Counted from the first letter of the stretch, positions 7,824 to 17,118 are shown. The stretch is DNA of 38,944 bases from a bacterium (GCA_024641325.1 JAHEDJ010000004.1:6054-44997); one strand, 5' to 3'. Numbers and translations: made by a program. Notes: generated by a model not told the origin, from the letters alone.

Positions 7824-8324
7824 CTATTCGCGGTGAGTGGCCCCCAATTCGCGGGCAATGTCCTTTGCCCAAACCTCGATCTGGTCGAAGTCCCGCCAAT
7901 CGCCGGACCTGCCCTGCTTTACCATGCTCCGTGCTATGAAGCCTGTCGCGTCTTTCGGAAGACGCCCACCAAAGGTGACGCGATCCTTCACGTTGAGGTG
8001 GACCGCCAACTTCTCGACTTTGGCTGGGAACTCCTGAGGATCCTGGGAGCCGTCGTCGGCGATCGGGCCGCTGTGGAACAACCAGATCGGCCGGTCGAAG
8101 CCCGCCCTGCTGAGGCGCCCGAGCAGGCGAACCGCTTCACGGCGCCAGCGCGTGGCATAGATCGCACTGCCGAGTATTACCGCATCGAATTCCTCAGGAT
8201 GGAGCATGTCCCCGGCTGAGCGGAGGGTCACGGCGAAATGCTCACCGGCCAACGTGTCCGCGACCTTCTTGGCGATGCCCTTCGTTCCGCCCATCTTGCT
8301 GCCATAAGCAACCAGCACGTGCAC
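7824..8324 (-). CDS. Flavodoxin-domain protein (HemG-like)
   Basis: A 166-aa protein of the flavodoxin_5/HemG type. The FMN phosphate loop is near the N-terminus (AYGSKMGGTKGIAKKVA). The segment DAVILGSAIYATRW and the C-terminal block RDFDQIEVWAKDIA are typical of actinobacterial proteins annotated as menaquinone-dependent protoporphyrinogen oxidase-like. The true role could be redox transfer rather than heme synthesis. The start is GTG 8324, preceded by AAAGGAGG at good spacing. It is divergent from the pyruvate:ferredoxin oxidoreductase gene across a 281-bp gap, so a role as electron partner of that enzyme is possible but speculative. Confidence 0.85.
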   Translation of the reverse strand: MHVLVAYGSKMGGTKGIAKKVADTLAGEHFAVTLRSAGDMLHPEEFDAVILGSAIYATRWRREAVRLLGRLSRAGFDRPIWLFHSGPIADDGSQDPQEFPAKVEKLAVHLNVKDRVTFGGRLPKDATGFIARSMVKQGRSGDWRDFDQIEVWAKDIARELGATHRE

Positions 8325-8480
8325 GGTTCGGCCTCCTTTTGAACCAGACTCTCAACATCGCGCGTTTCTGGCATCTTGTACAGGGTCAATCGGATCTCAA
8401 ATGAGGTTTCTGGTTCTGACCCGTGCAAGGCTCCAGCAAGAAAGGACCGATTACCTAAGGCGCCAGAACCCTCTACCAGC

Positions 8481-8501
8481 AACTCGCGACTCGCGACGCG
8501 C
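8481..8501. repeat. Short degenerate heptamer repeat
   Basis: Three consecutive heptads, AACTCGC, GACTCGC and GACGCGC, lie in the gap upstream of the pyruvate oxidoreductase gene. They share the xxNTCGC form of the longer arrays at 22011 and 23197. It is a weak, diverged member of the same family. The 281-bp gap also holds an inverted pair GGTTCTG/CAGAACC around 8410-8470. Confidence 0.5.
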
Positions 8502-8560
8502 GCCTTCTTATGGCCCATTACTCCCTGGTAACTGCCGACGTCCCCTGCTCAGATCTCTAG

Positions 8561-8573
8561 GTTGGGTACCAAC
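8561..8573. promoter_or_regulatory. Palindrome GTTGGGTACCAAC upstream of nifJ
   Basis: GTTGG and CCAAC flank a 3-nt centre (GTA), 33 bp before the GTG start of the pyruvate oxidoreductase. Its place and symmetry fit an operator site near the promoter, but I do not recognise a matching regulator family. Confidence 0.3.
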
Positions 8574-8605
8574 ATTCGAGTTGATCACGACAGGAAGGAC
8601 CCGGA

Positions 8606-11600
8606 GTGGGACGCGTCGTCACCGTTGATGGCAATGAAGCGGCCGCTTCCGTTGCGTTTAGAACCAACGAAGTCATTGCCATCTATCCCATCACACCGTC
8701 ATCTCCGATGGGTGAGTTGTCCGATGAATGGTCGGCAAAGGGCCGCACGAACATCTTTGGAACAATCCCTGAGGTCGTCGAAATGCAGAGCGAGGCCGGT
8801 GCTGCCGGCGCTCTCCACGGCGCCCTCCAGGGCGGAGCGATGGCTACGAGTTTCACCGCGTCACAGGGCCTGCTGCTGAAGATTCCCAACATGTACAAGA
8901 TCGCCGGCGAACTGCTTCCGTCGGTCATCCACGTGGCTGCCCGCACCCTGGCGACGCATGCCCTCTCGATCTTCGGTGATCACAGCGACGTGATGGCGAC
9001 TCGTGCAACCGGTTGGGCGCTGTTGTCGTCTGCATCGGTGCAAGAAGCGCACGACATGGCTCTCGTCGCTCAATCTGCGACGCTCGAAAGTCGCATTCCG
9101 TTTCTGCACTTCTTCGATGGATTTCGAACATCACATGAAGTCGGGAAGATCGACGAACTGAGTGACGACGATATTCGGGCGATGATCGACGAGGAACTCG
9201 TCGCCGCCCACCGTATTCGTCGCCTCAATCCGGATGCTCCGGTCATCCGCGGTACCGCGCAGAATCCGGATGTGTTTTTCCAGGCGCGGGAAGCCTGCAA
9301 TCTCTACTACGACGCAGTACCCGATCTCGTGCAATCGACCATGGATCGATTTGCCGAGCTCACAGGACGCCGGTACCGCCTCTTCGATTATGTCGGCGCC
9401 CCCGACGCCGAGCGTGTCGTGATCATGATGGGCTCGGGCATTGGCGCAACCGAGGAGGCGGTACAGGCACTCGTTGATCGCGGCGAGAAGGTCGGTTTGG
9501 TCAAGGTCAGGTTGTACAGGCCGTTCTCGGCGGAGGCGCTCATCGCCGCTCTGCCCGCCTCGACCCGCTCGATTGCGGTGCTCGACCGCACCAAAGAACC
9601 TGGAGCCCTCGGTGAGCCGCTCTACCAGGACGTGATCACCGCCATTTCGGAGCAGACCGCAGCGGGCAACGTCGCGTGGGACGGTTTCCCCCGGATCATC
9701 GGTGGCAGGTATGGGCTCTCATCCAAGGAGTTCACTCCGTCGATGGTTGCGGCGATCTTTGCCGAGCTCGGCAAGGAATCTCCGAAGGTGCATTTCACCG
9801 TTGGGATCGTGGACGATGTGACGCATCTCAGTCTCGATGTGACCGAGGAACTCAACACCGAGCCGGACGACGTCGTCCGTGCGGTCTTCTTCGGGCTCGG
9901 CGCAGACGGAACTGTTGGGGCCAACAAGAACTCGGTGAAGATCATCGGCGAGAACACCGACCTCTATGCGCAGGGCCATTTCGTCTACGACTCGAAGAAG
10001 TCGGGAGCGATCACGGTTTCCCACTTGCGGTTCGGTCCCCGGCCGATCAACTCCACCTACGAGATCACCAAGGCGAGCTTCGTGGCTTGCCACCAGTTCA
10101 ACTTCCTCGAGAAGATGGCTGTCCTCGAGGTCGCCGACCAGGGAGCAACCTTCCTCCTCAACAGCCCGTATTCGGCAGACGAGGTTTGGGACAAGGTGCC
10201 CCTGGAGACCCAGCAGGCGATCATCGACAAGAACATCACGTTTTACGTCGTGGACGGTGTCAAAGTCGCGCGGGATGTCGGTCTCGGCGGCCGGATCAAT
10301 ACGGTTCTCCAGACTTGCTTCTTCAATCTGGCGGGGATACTCCCGCCGGACCAGGCGATCGCCGAAATCAAGGAAGCGATCCAGAAGAGCTACGGGAAGT
10401 TCGGTCAGACGGTACTTGACCGCAACTTCGCAGCCGTGGACGCCTCAATCGCAGCCCTCGAGAAGGTGGCGGTTCCGGCTACGGCAAGTTCGTCCTTCGT
10501 TCGGCCTCCCACGGTACCGGAAACCGCTCCGGACTTCGTACAGCGTGTGACCGCCATGATGATCGCAGGAAAGGGCAACCTGTTGCCCGTGTCTGCACTG
10601 CCGGTCGACGGGACGTTCTCGACCGGGACGACCAAGTTCGAAAAGCGTTCGATCGCCCAGGACATACCGATCTGGGATCCGGACATTTGCATCGACTGCG
10701 CAAAGTGCGCTCTCGTTTGCCCCCACGCGGCCATCCGGATGAAGGTATACGATCCGGCGTTCCTCGATGGAGCGCCCGACACGTTCCTCTCGAAGGACTT
10801 CAAAAGTCGTGAGATGCCCGGCAACGTCCTGACGATTCAGGTGGCACCGGACGACTGCACCGGTTGCGGCGTGTGTGTCGATGTATGCCCGGCCAAGTCC
10901 AAGGAAGAGGTCAAGCACAAGTCGATCAATATGATGCCGAAACTCGACCACCTGGAGGTGGAGCAGGCGAACTTCGACTTCTTCCTGAGCCTCCCCGAAC
11001 CGGATCGGACCGAAGTGCGCCTCGACACGGTGAAGGGCAGTCAAATGGCCGAACCGTTGTTCGAGTTCTCGGGAGCATGCTCCGGCTGTGGCGAAACGCC
11101 ATATATCAAGCTGATGACTCAGATGTTCGGAGATCGGGTGACCATCGCCAACGCGACGGGCTGCTCTTCCATCTACGGCGGCAATCTGCCGACTACGCCG
11201 TACTCGACGAATGCCGACGGACGCGGTCCGTCCTGGGCCAACAGCCTGTTCGAAGACAACGCCGAGTTCGGGCTCGGCTTGCGGCTGGCGCAGGACCAGT
11301 CCGTACAGGATGCCAAGGTCCTTGTAGGCCGCTTCTCCTCCGATCTCGGAGATGAGCTTGCCGAAGGACTCCTGGCCGGCGTCACCGACACGGATGAGGT
11401 CGGGCTGGCCGCGCAGCGCGACCGTATTGCGCATGCGAAGAAGATCCTCGGCGACATCGACTCGGTTGAAGCTCGTCGCCTCATCGCCGGAATAGACACA
11501 CTGGCTCACAAGAGCGTCTGGATAGTCGGCGGTGATGGTTGGGCATACGACATCGGGTTTGGTGGCCTCGACCATGTGTTCGCCTCCGGCCGGAACGTCA

Positions 11601-12190
11601 ACATTCTGGTTCTCGACACCGAGGTCTACTCGAACACGGGCGGACAAGCTTCGAAGGCCACCCCACGGGGAGCAGTCGCCAAGTTTGCCGCCGGTGGAAA
11701 GGCAACCGGCAAGAAGGATCTGGGCATGATCGCCCAGGCCTACGGCAACGTGTATGTGGCGCAAATCGCGATAGGCGCCAACAACACACAGACGGTGAAG
11801 GCTTTTGCCGAAGCTGAGGCATATCCGGGAACTTCCCTCATCATCGCCTACAGCCAGTGCATTGCCCACGGAATCGATATGGAAACTGGAATGAGCCACC
11901 AGAAAGAAGCCGTCGAAAGCGGCTACTGGCCGCTGTTCAGGTTCGACCCGACGGCAGAGGCCGAAGGCAGACACTCGTTCCATCTCGACAGCCGGGCACC
12001 GAAGATCACCTTCAAGGACTTCGCGATGCAGGAAGCTCGCTACGCGATGCTGGCCAGAACCAAGCCAGAGCACGCCGATGCGCTGTTCGCGATAGCGCAG
12101 GACGACATCGACAACCGGTGGCACCTCTACGAGCAACTGGCGGACCTGGACCGGCAGGTCCCGGAGGAGGAGGAGGAGGTCGGACCATGA
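8606..12190 (+). CDS. nifJ: Pyruvate:ferredoxin (flavodoxin) oxidoreductase, single-chain
   Basis: A 1194-aa single-chain enzyme of normal length that oxidises pyruvate with CoA to acetyl-CoA and CO2, reducing ferredoxin or flavodoxin. Domain order is intact. It begins with the pyrimidine-binding region ([20 protein letters not shown]), then the gamma-type domain around residues 430-620. Two [4Fe-4S] motifs follow: CxxCxxCxxxCP from residue 695 ([12 protein letters not shown]) and from 751 ([12 protein letters not shown]). The C-terminal TPP domain carries CSGCGETPY and [12 protein letters not shown] near residue 975. The GTG start has AGGAAGGA 7 nt upstream. The C-terminus ends in a Glu run encoded by a (GAG)n stretch that also serves as Shine-Dalgarno for the next gene, which it overlaps by 4 nt (ATGA). 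Confidence 0.96.
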   Translation: MGRVVTVDGNEAAASVAFRTNEVIAIYPITPSSPMGELSDEWSAKGRTNIFGTIPEVVEMQSEAGAAGALHGALQGGAMATSFTASQGLLLKIPNMYKIAGELLPSVIHVAARTLATHALSIFGDHSDVMATRATGWALLSSASVQEAHDMALVAQSATLESRIPFLHFFDGFRTSHEVGKIDELSDDDIRAMIDEELVAAHRIRRLNPDAPVIRGTAQNPDVFFQAREACNLYYDAVPDLVQSTMDRFAELTGRRYRLFDYVGAPDAERVVIMMGSGIGATEEAVQALVDRGEKVGLVKVRLYRPFSAEALIAALPASTRSIAVLDRTKEPGALGEPLYQDVITAISEQTAAGNVAWDGFPRIIGGRYGLSSKEFTPSMVAAIFAELGKESPKVHFTVGIVDDVTHLSLDVTEELNTEPDDVVRAVFFGLGADGTVGANKNSVKIIGENTDLYAQGHFVYDSKKSGAITVSHLRFGPRPINSTYEITKASFVACHQFNFLEKMAVLEVADQGATFLLNSPYSADEVWDKVPLETQQAIIDKNITFYVVDGVKVARDVGLGGRINTVLQTCFFNLAGILPPDQAIAEIKEAIQKSYGKFGQTVLDRNFAAVDASIAALEKVAVPATASSSFVRPPTVPETAPDFVQRVTAMMIAGKGNLLPVSALPVDGTFSTGTTKFEKRSIAQDIPIWDPDICIDCAKCALVCPHAAIRMKVYDPAFLDGAPDTFLSKDFKSREMPGNVLTIQVAPDDCTGCGVCVDVCPAKSKEEVKHKSINMMPKLDHLEVEQANFDFFLSLPEPDRTEVRLDTVKGSQMAEPLFEFSGACSGCGETPYIKLMTQMFGDRVTIANATGCSSIYGGNLPTTPYSTNADGRGPSWANSLFEDNAEFGLGLRLAQDQSVQDAKVLVGRFSSDLGDELAEGLLAGVTDTDEVGLAAQRDRIAHAKKILGDIDSVEARRLIAGIDTLAHKSVWIVGGDGWAYDIGFGGLDHVFASGRNVNILVLDTEVYSNTGGQASKATPRGAVAKFAAGGKATGKKDLGMIAQAYGNVYVAQIAIGANNTQTVKAFAEAEAYPGTSLIIAYSQCIAHGIDMETGMSHQKEAVESGYWPLFRFDPTAEAEGRHSFHLDSRAPKITFKDFAMQEARYAMLARTKPEHADALFAIAQDDIDNRWHLYEQLADLDRQVPEEEEEVGP

Positions 12191-13197
12191 GTGTCGATCT
12201 GACGACCAAGTATCTGGGACTCGATCTAGCCCATCCGATCGTTCCCTCCGCTTCGCCGATGACCGGCAACCTTGCCTCACTCCGACAACTCGAGGCGGCC
12301 GGCGCCTCTGCGGTGGTGCTGTGGTCGCTGTTCGAAGAACAGATCGTCCATGACGAGGAGCAAGCTCTGGCCCTTGCCGAGTTCCACTCCGATAGCTTCG
12401 GTGAGGCCGTCGGCGGGTATTTCCCTACCCTCCAGGACTACAACACCGGACCGGGCGAGTATCTCAAGCTCATCCGCGACGCCAAAGAGCACCTCGAGAT
12501 TCCGGTGATCGCCAGCCTCAACGGCACTTCGATCGGAGGCTGGCTTCGCTATGGGAAACTTATGGAAGAGGCAGGTGCGGACGCGCTCGAGCTCAACGTC
12601 TATCTGATCCCAACCGACCCGGAGACGACCGGTGCGGAGGTAGAACGGCAATATCTCGACCTCGTGATGGCCCTCAAGGAATCGATCACGATTCCGTTGG
12701 CCGTGAAAGTGGGGCCGTTCTTCAGCTCGATCCCGAACATGGCAACCAGGCTGATCGATGCCGGAGCCGACGGTCTGGTGCTGTTCAACCGGTTCTATCA
12801 GCCCGATATCGACCTCGATGCGCTCGAGGTGACGCCCAATCTCAGATTGTCGCATTCGGACGATCTGAGATTGCCGTTGCGCTGGACGGCGATTCTCAAG
12901 GGCCGTGTGCTCGGTTCGATGGCTGTGACAAGCGGTGTTCATACGGCTCAGGATGTGATCAAACTCCTCCTGGCCGGTGCCGATGTAACGATGATGGCAT
13001 CGGCTCTGTTGCGCAACGGTCCGGGCGTGCTTACAGACGCCCTGGAGGGTCTGCGGGCCTGGCTCGAAGAGAACGAATATGAATCCGTCCGTCAGATGAA
13101 GGGCTCAATGAGCCAGTCGGCGTCTCCGGATCCGGCGGCCTTCGAGCGCGGCAACTACATGAAGACGCTTGTCACCTACGCCCGGCCGGGCGTGTAG
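12187..13197 (+). CDS. Dihydroorotate dehydrogenase-like flavoprotein coupled to nifJ
   Basis: A 336-aa FMN-dependent TIM-barrel protein of the dihydroorotate dehydrogenase superfamily. Visible segments include [21 protein letters not shown] at the N-terminus (family pattern), [26 protein letters not shown] and the phosphate-binding end with [21 protein letters not shown]. It lacks the usual pyrimidine-pathway neighbours. It overlaps the nifJ stop by 4 nt, with an extended GGAGGAGGAGG Shine-Dalgarno. The same pair, nifJ followed by a DHODH-like gene, is known from other bacteria, so a redox role connected to pyruvate oxidation is more likely than pyrimidine synthesis. The substrate is unknown. 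Confidence 0.88.
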   Translation: MSVDLTTKYLGLDLAHPIVPSASPMTGNLASLRQLEAAGASAVVLWSLFEEQIVHDEEQALALAEFHSDSFGEAVGGYFPTLQDYNTGPGEYLKLIRDAKEHLEIPVIASLNGTSIGGWLRYGKLMEEAGADALELNVYLIPTDPETTGAEVERQYLDLVMALKESITIPLAVKVGPFFSSIPNMATRLIDAGADGLVLFNRFYQPDIDLDALEVTPNLRLSHSDDLRLPLRWTAILKGRVLGSMAVTSGVHTAQDVIKLLLAGADVTMMASALLRNGPGVLTDALEGLRAWLEENEYESVRQMKGSMSQSASPDPAAFERGNYMKTLVTYARPGV

Positions 13198-13212
13198 CGC
13201 CGGGCAGAGGCA

Positions 13213-13716
13213 TTAGATCTGAGGGCGGTTCTCTCTGAGGGCCGCCCTCACATTTGTCCACGTTTCTTCCAGTGACTCTGGCAAGACTCTCGTTCCTGCG
13301 GTGGAGGTCATGAAGTTTGTGTCTCCCGACCAGCGCGGCACCAGGTGGAAGTGGAGGTGAGCGGGGATGCCGGCACCTGCCACACGGCCCAGGTTCGCCC
13401 CCAGATTGAAACCTTGAGGGTGCATCGAGGCGTTGAGGCCCGTCTCAGCGCGGATGATCAGGTCCCACATCTGCGACCGCTCCTCAGACGTCAGCTCCGA
13501 CAGGCCGGCCGTGTGGCGATTGGTTGTGATCATCAGATGGCCTGTCGAATACGGATAGCGGTTCAAAACCGAGTAGGCGAGAGGTGACCGTTCGAGGATC
13601 AAGGCGTCTTCGTCGGACTCGTCGGGCAGCCGGCAGAACAGACAATCTTCGTCGGAGGCGTCGTCTATTGACTTCACGTACGTGGACCGCCACCCGGCCC
13701 AGAGATGATCGAGCAC
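13213..13716 (-). CDS. HIT family nucleotide hydrolase/phosphorylase
   Basis: A 167-aa histidine-triad protein. The active site HLHFHLVPRW has the HxHxH pattern near residue 130. An N-terminal CLFC (with an acidic surround) is the kind of zinc-binding pair seen in actinobacterial HIT proteins related to Ap4A phosphorylase, and LDHLWAGWRSTYV is the usual N-terminal helix. I start at GTG 13716 because the family normally begins right at this helix; a TTG at 13740 is an alternative. Expected substrates are dinucleoside polyphosphates or nucleoside phosphoramidates. It is 15 bp from the convergent DHODH-like gene and 33 bp downstream of the selenoprotein gene. Confidence 0.9.
   Translation of the reverse strand: MLDHLWAGWRSTYVKSIDDASDEDCLFCRLPDESDEDALILERSPLAYSVLNRYPYSTGHLMITTNRHTAGLSELTSEERSQMWDLIIRAETGLNASMHPQGFNLGANLGRVAGAGIPAHLHFHLVPRWSGDTNFMTSTAGTRVLPESLEETWTNVRAALRENRPQI
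13221..13249. terminator. 8-bp hairpin at the 3' ends of two convergent genes
   Basis: GAGGGCGG (13221-13228) and CCGCCCTC (13242-13249) form a perfect 8-bp stem with a 13-nt loop inside the last codons of the HIT gene, just past the convergent DHODH-like stop. The space between the genes is only 15 bp, so a shared, coding-embedded bidirectional terminator is plausible. There is no long T-tract. Confidence 0.45.
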
Positions 13717-13749
13717 GCTCTCAGGGTACCCGACGAGCAACTCGCGACC

Positions 13750-14598
13750 CTATCGCTCCAGCATGTTTCGTTCGATCCACCACTGCGTGATCGGGCTTGG
13801 TTCCGGCGGTTGCCAGGCCTTATACGCCTCTTTGCGGGGAACCGGCCACTCGATGTCGATGTCGATTCTGGTTCCGAACCGATCCGCTCCTGCCAGCACG
13901 TTGAGCGCTTCTCCGAGCACACGTCCCTGCATAGCGGTGTCGCCCGGCATTCCGAATGGATGGCCGAAGGGAAACTCGACGCCAACGGTGCGCGGGTTGA
14001 ACAGAGCTGAGGCAAGATCCGGCATCATCGTTACGACAACCGTTGGGATTCCCGCCGCTTCGATCCAGCGTGCCAACACGGGCACGTTCTTACAGCAGTC
14101 CGGTCAGACGGGAGCAAGGATGAGGCCATCGACCTCATCTTCATGAAGGAGATCGATGATCCCGGGAGCGGCGATCTCCCGCCAGCCCTCCAGGCTGGCT
14201 CCCTGGAAACCCATCACCGAGTAATGACGCGGAGCTACTTCTCCGATCACCCGGCGTTCCTCGGCGTCTACGAGCCGATCGATCGGCAAGGCGATGTTTG
14301 GATCGGCCAAGATGTCATCGTGGCTGATGTGGAGGTGGGCGAGGCCGATCCGGTCCAACGGCTTTGGAATGACCCGAAAGGATGGGTCGCCCCAGGTTGG
14401 TTCGGCGCGCTCCCGATCGAGATCAAACGATTCCTGGCTTTCCTCGATGTACATGCCCGAAGAGGTGAGGAGCGCAATGCGGCTACTGCCCAAGCGTTTC
14501 TCGAACGGAGCCCACACCGGGTCGGTGCCGTCTGGTGTGGGGTTCTCGTAGATCGGGCGGAAACTGCGGGGAAGGAACCGGTAGCTGTCGATTTTCAC
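13750..14598 (-). CDS. Selenoprotein, glycine/sarcosine/betaine reductase selenoprotein B-like family (in-frame TGA = Sec)
   Basis: A 282-aa protein if the in-frame TGA at 14104-14106 is read as selenocysteine (residue 165). The first 164 codons and the last 117 are in the same frame. Read through, the junction is LILAPV-U-PDCCKN, a UxxC redox motif, followed by VPVLARWIEAAGIPTVVV. This matches my memory of the short selenoprotein B-like family, in which that site is Sec or Cys and the C-terminal half ends with FPFGHPFGMPGD. The start is GTG 14598 with GAGGAG about 6 nt upstream. A hairpin of bacterial SECIS type lies 17 nt after the TGA (14069-14086). The enzyme is probably a thiol/selenol reductase-like protein; its substrate is unknown. 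Sel machinery is not in the window. Confidence 0.85.
14069..14086 (-). promoter_or_regulatory. Candidate bacterial SECIS hairpin for Sec insertion
   Basis: On the coding strand, 17 nt after the TGA, CGTGCC (14086-14081) pairs perfectly with GGCACG (14074-14069) around the 6-nt loop CGTGTT. The apical loop starts 23 nt after the TGA. Known bacterial SECIS rules ask for a loop about 16-37 nt after UGA with a G in the first two loop positions; here the second position is G. It fits both. Confidence 0.75.
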
Positions 14599-14718
14599 TG
14601 CGACTCCTCGGCTGGTTCAGGTCACAGTAATCGTCGCCGGTTGTCCGCAGCTATTGGCGAGGGGCCTGGTGGTGAATGGTAGGTCGGGAGGCCGGACGGC
14701 GAGGACGGGAAGTTGAGT

Positions 14719-15240
14719 TCACCTGGTCGTCGACGGCGTATCAGGCTCTGCGATGGTTTCCGCGGGAAGGTCCGCGCCGCGCAAGTCGATCGACACGTGG
14801 TCGCACAGTTTGCATACCCGGCGAATCAGGCCTCCAGGGAGGTTCTGTTCACTCCAGTTGTGAACGTGGTCCGCCGATCGACTGATCTTGCGTGTGTGGC
14901 GTCTTCCACCCGATCTCTCGATGCGTTCGATGAGGTTGGTCCGGCGTTGCTCCAGACGCCGCTTGATCCCTTTTCGACTTTTCGGTCTATGGGTCTCAAT
15001 CCAACCGGGCACCGTGTATGCGAAATCGACCGGATCGTTGGCTATGAAAATCAATCGCTCGTCGTCCAGGTCGAGGGCGAAGCGGTCACTTGCCGAACGG
15101 CGGATTTCTACGGCGTCGAAACCCCAGGAACCGAGTACCGATTCGCCGGTCTTGAGCGTCAGGGAGGCGTCGTCGATCGCGAGGGAAGCCGGGGCGCGGT
15201 CTCCCCCGGTTGTTTCGAGCAAACCTTTGAAGATTTTCAC
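14719..15240 (-). CDS. Unknown protein with C-terminal zinc-ribbon-like motif
   Basis: A 173-aa protein I cannot assign to a named family. The N-terminal 90 residues look like a small beta-rich PH/GRAM-like fold (SLTLKTGESVLGSWGF, then DRFALDLDDERLIFIAND). A basic segment rich in Arg/Lys (RPKSRKGIKRRLEQRR) follows. The C-terminus carries HNW...RRVCKLCDHVSIDL, with a CxxC and upstream His that could bind zinc. The GTG start at 15240 has GGAGGGGA upstream and a good sigma-70-like promoter at 15270-15298. The selenoprotein gene lies 120 bp downstream on the same strand; co-transcription is possible. Confidence 0.75.
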   Translation of the reverse strand: MKIFKGLLETTGGDRAPASLAIDDASLTLKTGESVLGSWGFDAVEIRRSASDRFALDLDDERLIFIANDPVDFAYTVPGWIETHRPKSRKGIKRRLEQRRTNLIERIERSGGRRHTRKISRSADHVHNWSEQNLPGGLIRRVCKLCDHVSIDLRGADLPAETIAEPDTPSTTR

Positions 15241-15269
15241 TCTACGTCCCCTCCTGCCACTGTGCGTGA

Positions 15270-15298
15270 ACTATCGCGCCGTCTCTGCCATCCGTCAA
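15270..15298 (-). promoter_or_regulatory. Sigma-70-like promoter of the 14719-15240 gene
   Basis: Read on the minus strand: -35 TTGACG (15298-15293), a 17-nt spacer, and -10 GATAGT (15275-15270). This is the best-matching housekeeping promoter I found in the window. It lies 30 nt upstream of the GTG start, leaving room for the GGAGGGGA ribosome-binding site. Confidence 0.6.
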
Positions 15299-15308
15299 GC
15301 GCAAGAGA

Positions 15309-16055
15309 TCAGAGTTCGCGTCTCGCAAGTACACCTATTGTCCCATATAGGAGGGCGAATGTGCCCGCCAGGGTGACGAACATGGCTTTGAGGAAGTCGC
15401 CGATTGCCGCGCCTCCGACTAGCCCGTCGAGCGCCCCGGTCAGATGGCTTGGCAGCCAATCCGTCAGACTCGGAATGAGTCCGACGATCGGCAAGATGAC
15501 GAGCACCACCAGGCTGAGGATCACGGTCGGAAGCACGTTCTTCAGCGTCGAACCGAAGAATGCCACTACCGAAACCGCGAACAGCAAGTAGACGGAGCCG
15601 TACAGCATCCCGGCGGCCATGGCGCCGGTGCCCGGTGTCCCGATGAGCACCGCCGTCTCGTACCAGGCGAGCAAGCTTCCGGCGACATACGCCAGAATGC
15701 CAGTTGCGGCGACGACAACATAGCGGGGGATCAGCAGCCGGGTGGTTGACATCACCCGGGTACGCAAGAACACCGCCATTTCGTAGCGAGACTCGATGGT
15801 GAGGGCCCCGGCCGCGATCATCACGAGGACGAGTAGACCCAATTGTTGAACGTTGGCCGAGTACTGCATGATGCCGTCGGCCGGCGTCGGCTCCGGGAAT
15901 GTGACCTGCACCCCACCGCCGAATCGCTCGACTATCTCGCCGATGTAGCGAGCCGACAGCGGCCCGATGATGCCGAAGAAGGTGAACACACCGAAGATCG
16001 CAACCCACCGTTTGGTGCGCATCATCCGAAGCCACTCGAGTCTCCAGAGGCTCAC
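15309..16055 (-). CDS. ABC-2 type transporter permease
   Basis: A 248-aa membrane protein with about six hydrophobic segments, the usual layout of ABC-2 permeases. A cytoplasmic N-terminus (LWRLEWLRMMRTKRW) is followed by a first TM, an external loop, and the remaining TMs, including LLVLVMIAAGALTIESRYEMAVFLRTR, a family-type cytoplasmic re-entry (seen as separate segments). The GTG start (16055) overlaps the ATPase stop by 4 nt, so it is translationally coupled and encodes the membrane partner. The substrate is unknown; such pairs export lipids, peptides or drugs. Confidence 0.85.
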   Translation of the reverse strand: MSLWRLEWLRMMRTKRWVAIFGVFTFFGIIGPLSARYIGEIVERFGGGVQVTFPEPTPADGIMQYSANVQQLGLLVLVMIAAGALTIESRYEMAVFLRTRVMSTTRLLIPRYVVVAATGILAYVAGSLLAWYETAVLIGTPGTGAMAAGMLYGSVYLLFAVSVVAFFGSTLKNVLPTVILSLVVLVILPIVGLIPSLTDWLPSHLTGALDGLVGGAAIGDFLKAMFVTLAGTFALLYGTIGVLARREL

Positions 16056-16930
16056 GACGTGAGCTCCAGGAATACGTCCTCGAGGTTCGCCCCCTCAGGC
16101 GATATCGATATCACCGCTGCATCATTGTCGGCCAGGACCTTCACCAGATTGCGCTCGGCCCCTTCCCGGCCGTCGGCAGTCACCCGTAGGTCGCTTGCTG
16201 CGACTTGCTCAACCAGTTGCACCCACGGCGAATCCCGAAGGGACTGCACGACAGCTTCATCCGTGCCGCGCAGCCGGATCCGATAGACGGCTCCGACTCT
16301 GCCCACCAGGAGTTCATCGAGCGAGCCCTGGAACAGGAGCCGGCCTTCTCTGAGGATGCCGACCGTATCGCACACTTCCTGGACATCTCCCAAGATATGA
16401 CTGGAGAACATCACTGTTGACCGGCCGCGGAGCCGGGTGACGAGGTCGAGCACTTCCCGTCTCCCACCCGGATCGAGCGCGGCGCTTGGCTCGTCGAGCA
16501 GCAGTACTTGTGGCTCGCCGATGACGGTGGCCGCCAGGCCAAGCCGTTGGAGCATCCCTCGCGAAAAACCGCCGACGCGAACATCGATTGAATCTTCGAG
16601 TCCGGCCTCCACCAGCACCTCGCCGACCCGGTCGACGGGAACGTCGGGGGCCGCGAGGTTGCGGGCAAGATCGACCACCTCGCGAGCCGTGAGCCAGGGT
16701 TCGAACTGGGGGGTGTCCGGCAGGACGGCTATCCGCGACCGGGGGGCCCCGATATCCACGGCTCCGGAGTCCGGGTGTCTCAGTCCCGCCAGAATTCCGA
16801 GCAGAGTTGTCTTCCCGGCGCCGTTCGGGCCGACCAGGCCGTACACCGAACCTTCCGGAACGAATATCGAGACATCGTCGAGCGCCCGCCTGGATCCGTA
16901 GGCCTTCGTTATCGACTTCGTCGATATCAT
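16052..16930 (-). CDS. ABC transporter ATP-binding protein (exporter type)
   Basis: A 292-aa ATPase with Walker A GPNGAGKTT (about residues 34-42), a CcmA/drug-exporter-like signature GGFSRGMLQRLGLA, Walker B LLLDEPSAALDPGG, and H-loop FSSHILGDVQEVCD. The ~80-residue C-terminal extension ending in GANLEDVFLELTS is typical of ATPases that pair with ABC-2 permeases. The ATG at 16930 overlaps the upstream PLDc_N-like gene by 4 nt, and its stop overlaps the permease start by 4 nt. All three genes therefore form one operon. Confidence 0.92.
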   Translation of the reverse strand: MISTKSITKAYGSRRALDDVSIFVPEGSVYGLVGPNGAGKTTLLGILAGLRHPDSGAVDIGAPRSRIAVLPDTPQFEPWLTAREVVDLARNLAAPDVPVDRVGEVLVEAGLEDSIDVRVGGFSRGMLQRLGLAATVIGEPQVLLLDEPSAALDPGGRREVLDLVTRLRGRSTVMFSSHILGDVQEVCDTVGILREGRLLFQGSLDELLVGRVGAVYRIRLRGTDEAVVQSLRDSPWVQLVEQVAASDLRVTADGREGAERNLVKVLADNDAAVISISPEGANLEDVFLELTS

Positions 16931-17118
16931 TCAGGCTCACGTCCGGCCAGAAAGTACACGATTCCTCCAATGGGAACGGACAAGAGGCATATTAGAGCCC
17001 AGGCCCACTTCGGAAGGTGGCGGACCGATCTTCTCGAGATGTCGTACCAGCAATAGCCAATCCAGGCGATTACGAAGACGGCGAGTGGGACCAGGGCGGC
17101 AATCAGGGAAGAACTCAT
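16927..17118 (-). CDS. Small PLDc_N-domain membrane protein
   Basis: A 63-aa protein made almost wholly of two transmembrane helices. It matches the PLDc_N (cardiolipin synthase N-terminal-like) pattern: helix 1 LIAALVPLAVFVIAWIGY, a basic loop DISRRSVRHLPKW, then AWALICLLSVPIGGIVYFLAGR. The catalytic phospholipase D part is absent. It is the first gene of the ABC export operon (4-nt overlap with the ATPase), so a helper role in export is possible. A -10-like TAGTTT lies 7 nt before the ATG, consistent with a leaderless mRNA. Confidence 0.85.
   Translation of the reverse strand: MSSSLIAALVPLAVFVIAWIGYCWYDISRRSVRHLPKWAWALICLLSVPIGGIVYFLAGREPE

Noticed and set aside
10445-12280. 611-aa open frame on the minus strand
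   Set aside because: It lies wholly antisense to nifJ, whose Fe-S and TPP motifs are clear. Its protein has no recognisable domain and is His/Arg-rich as expected for a GC-rich shadow.
13750-14598. Pseudogene interpretation (nonsense mutation) of the split reading frame
   Set aside because: The stop is TGA at a UxxC site, both halves are intact in one frame, and a SECIS-type hairpin is at the right distance. A random nonsense mutation would not give this combination.
14713-15591. 292-aa plus-strand frame
   Set aside because: It is antisense to the 173-aa zinc-ribbon-like gene (with promoter and ribosome-binding site) and the ABC permease. It has no family signature.
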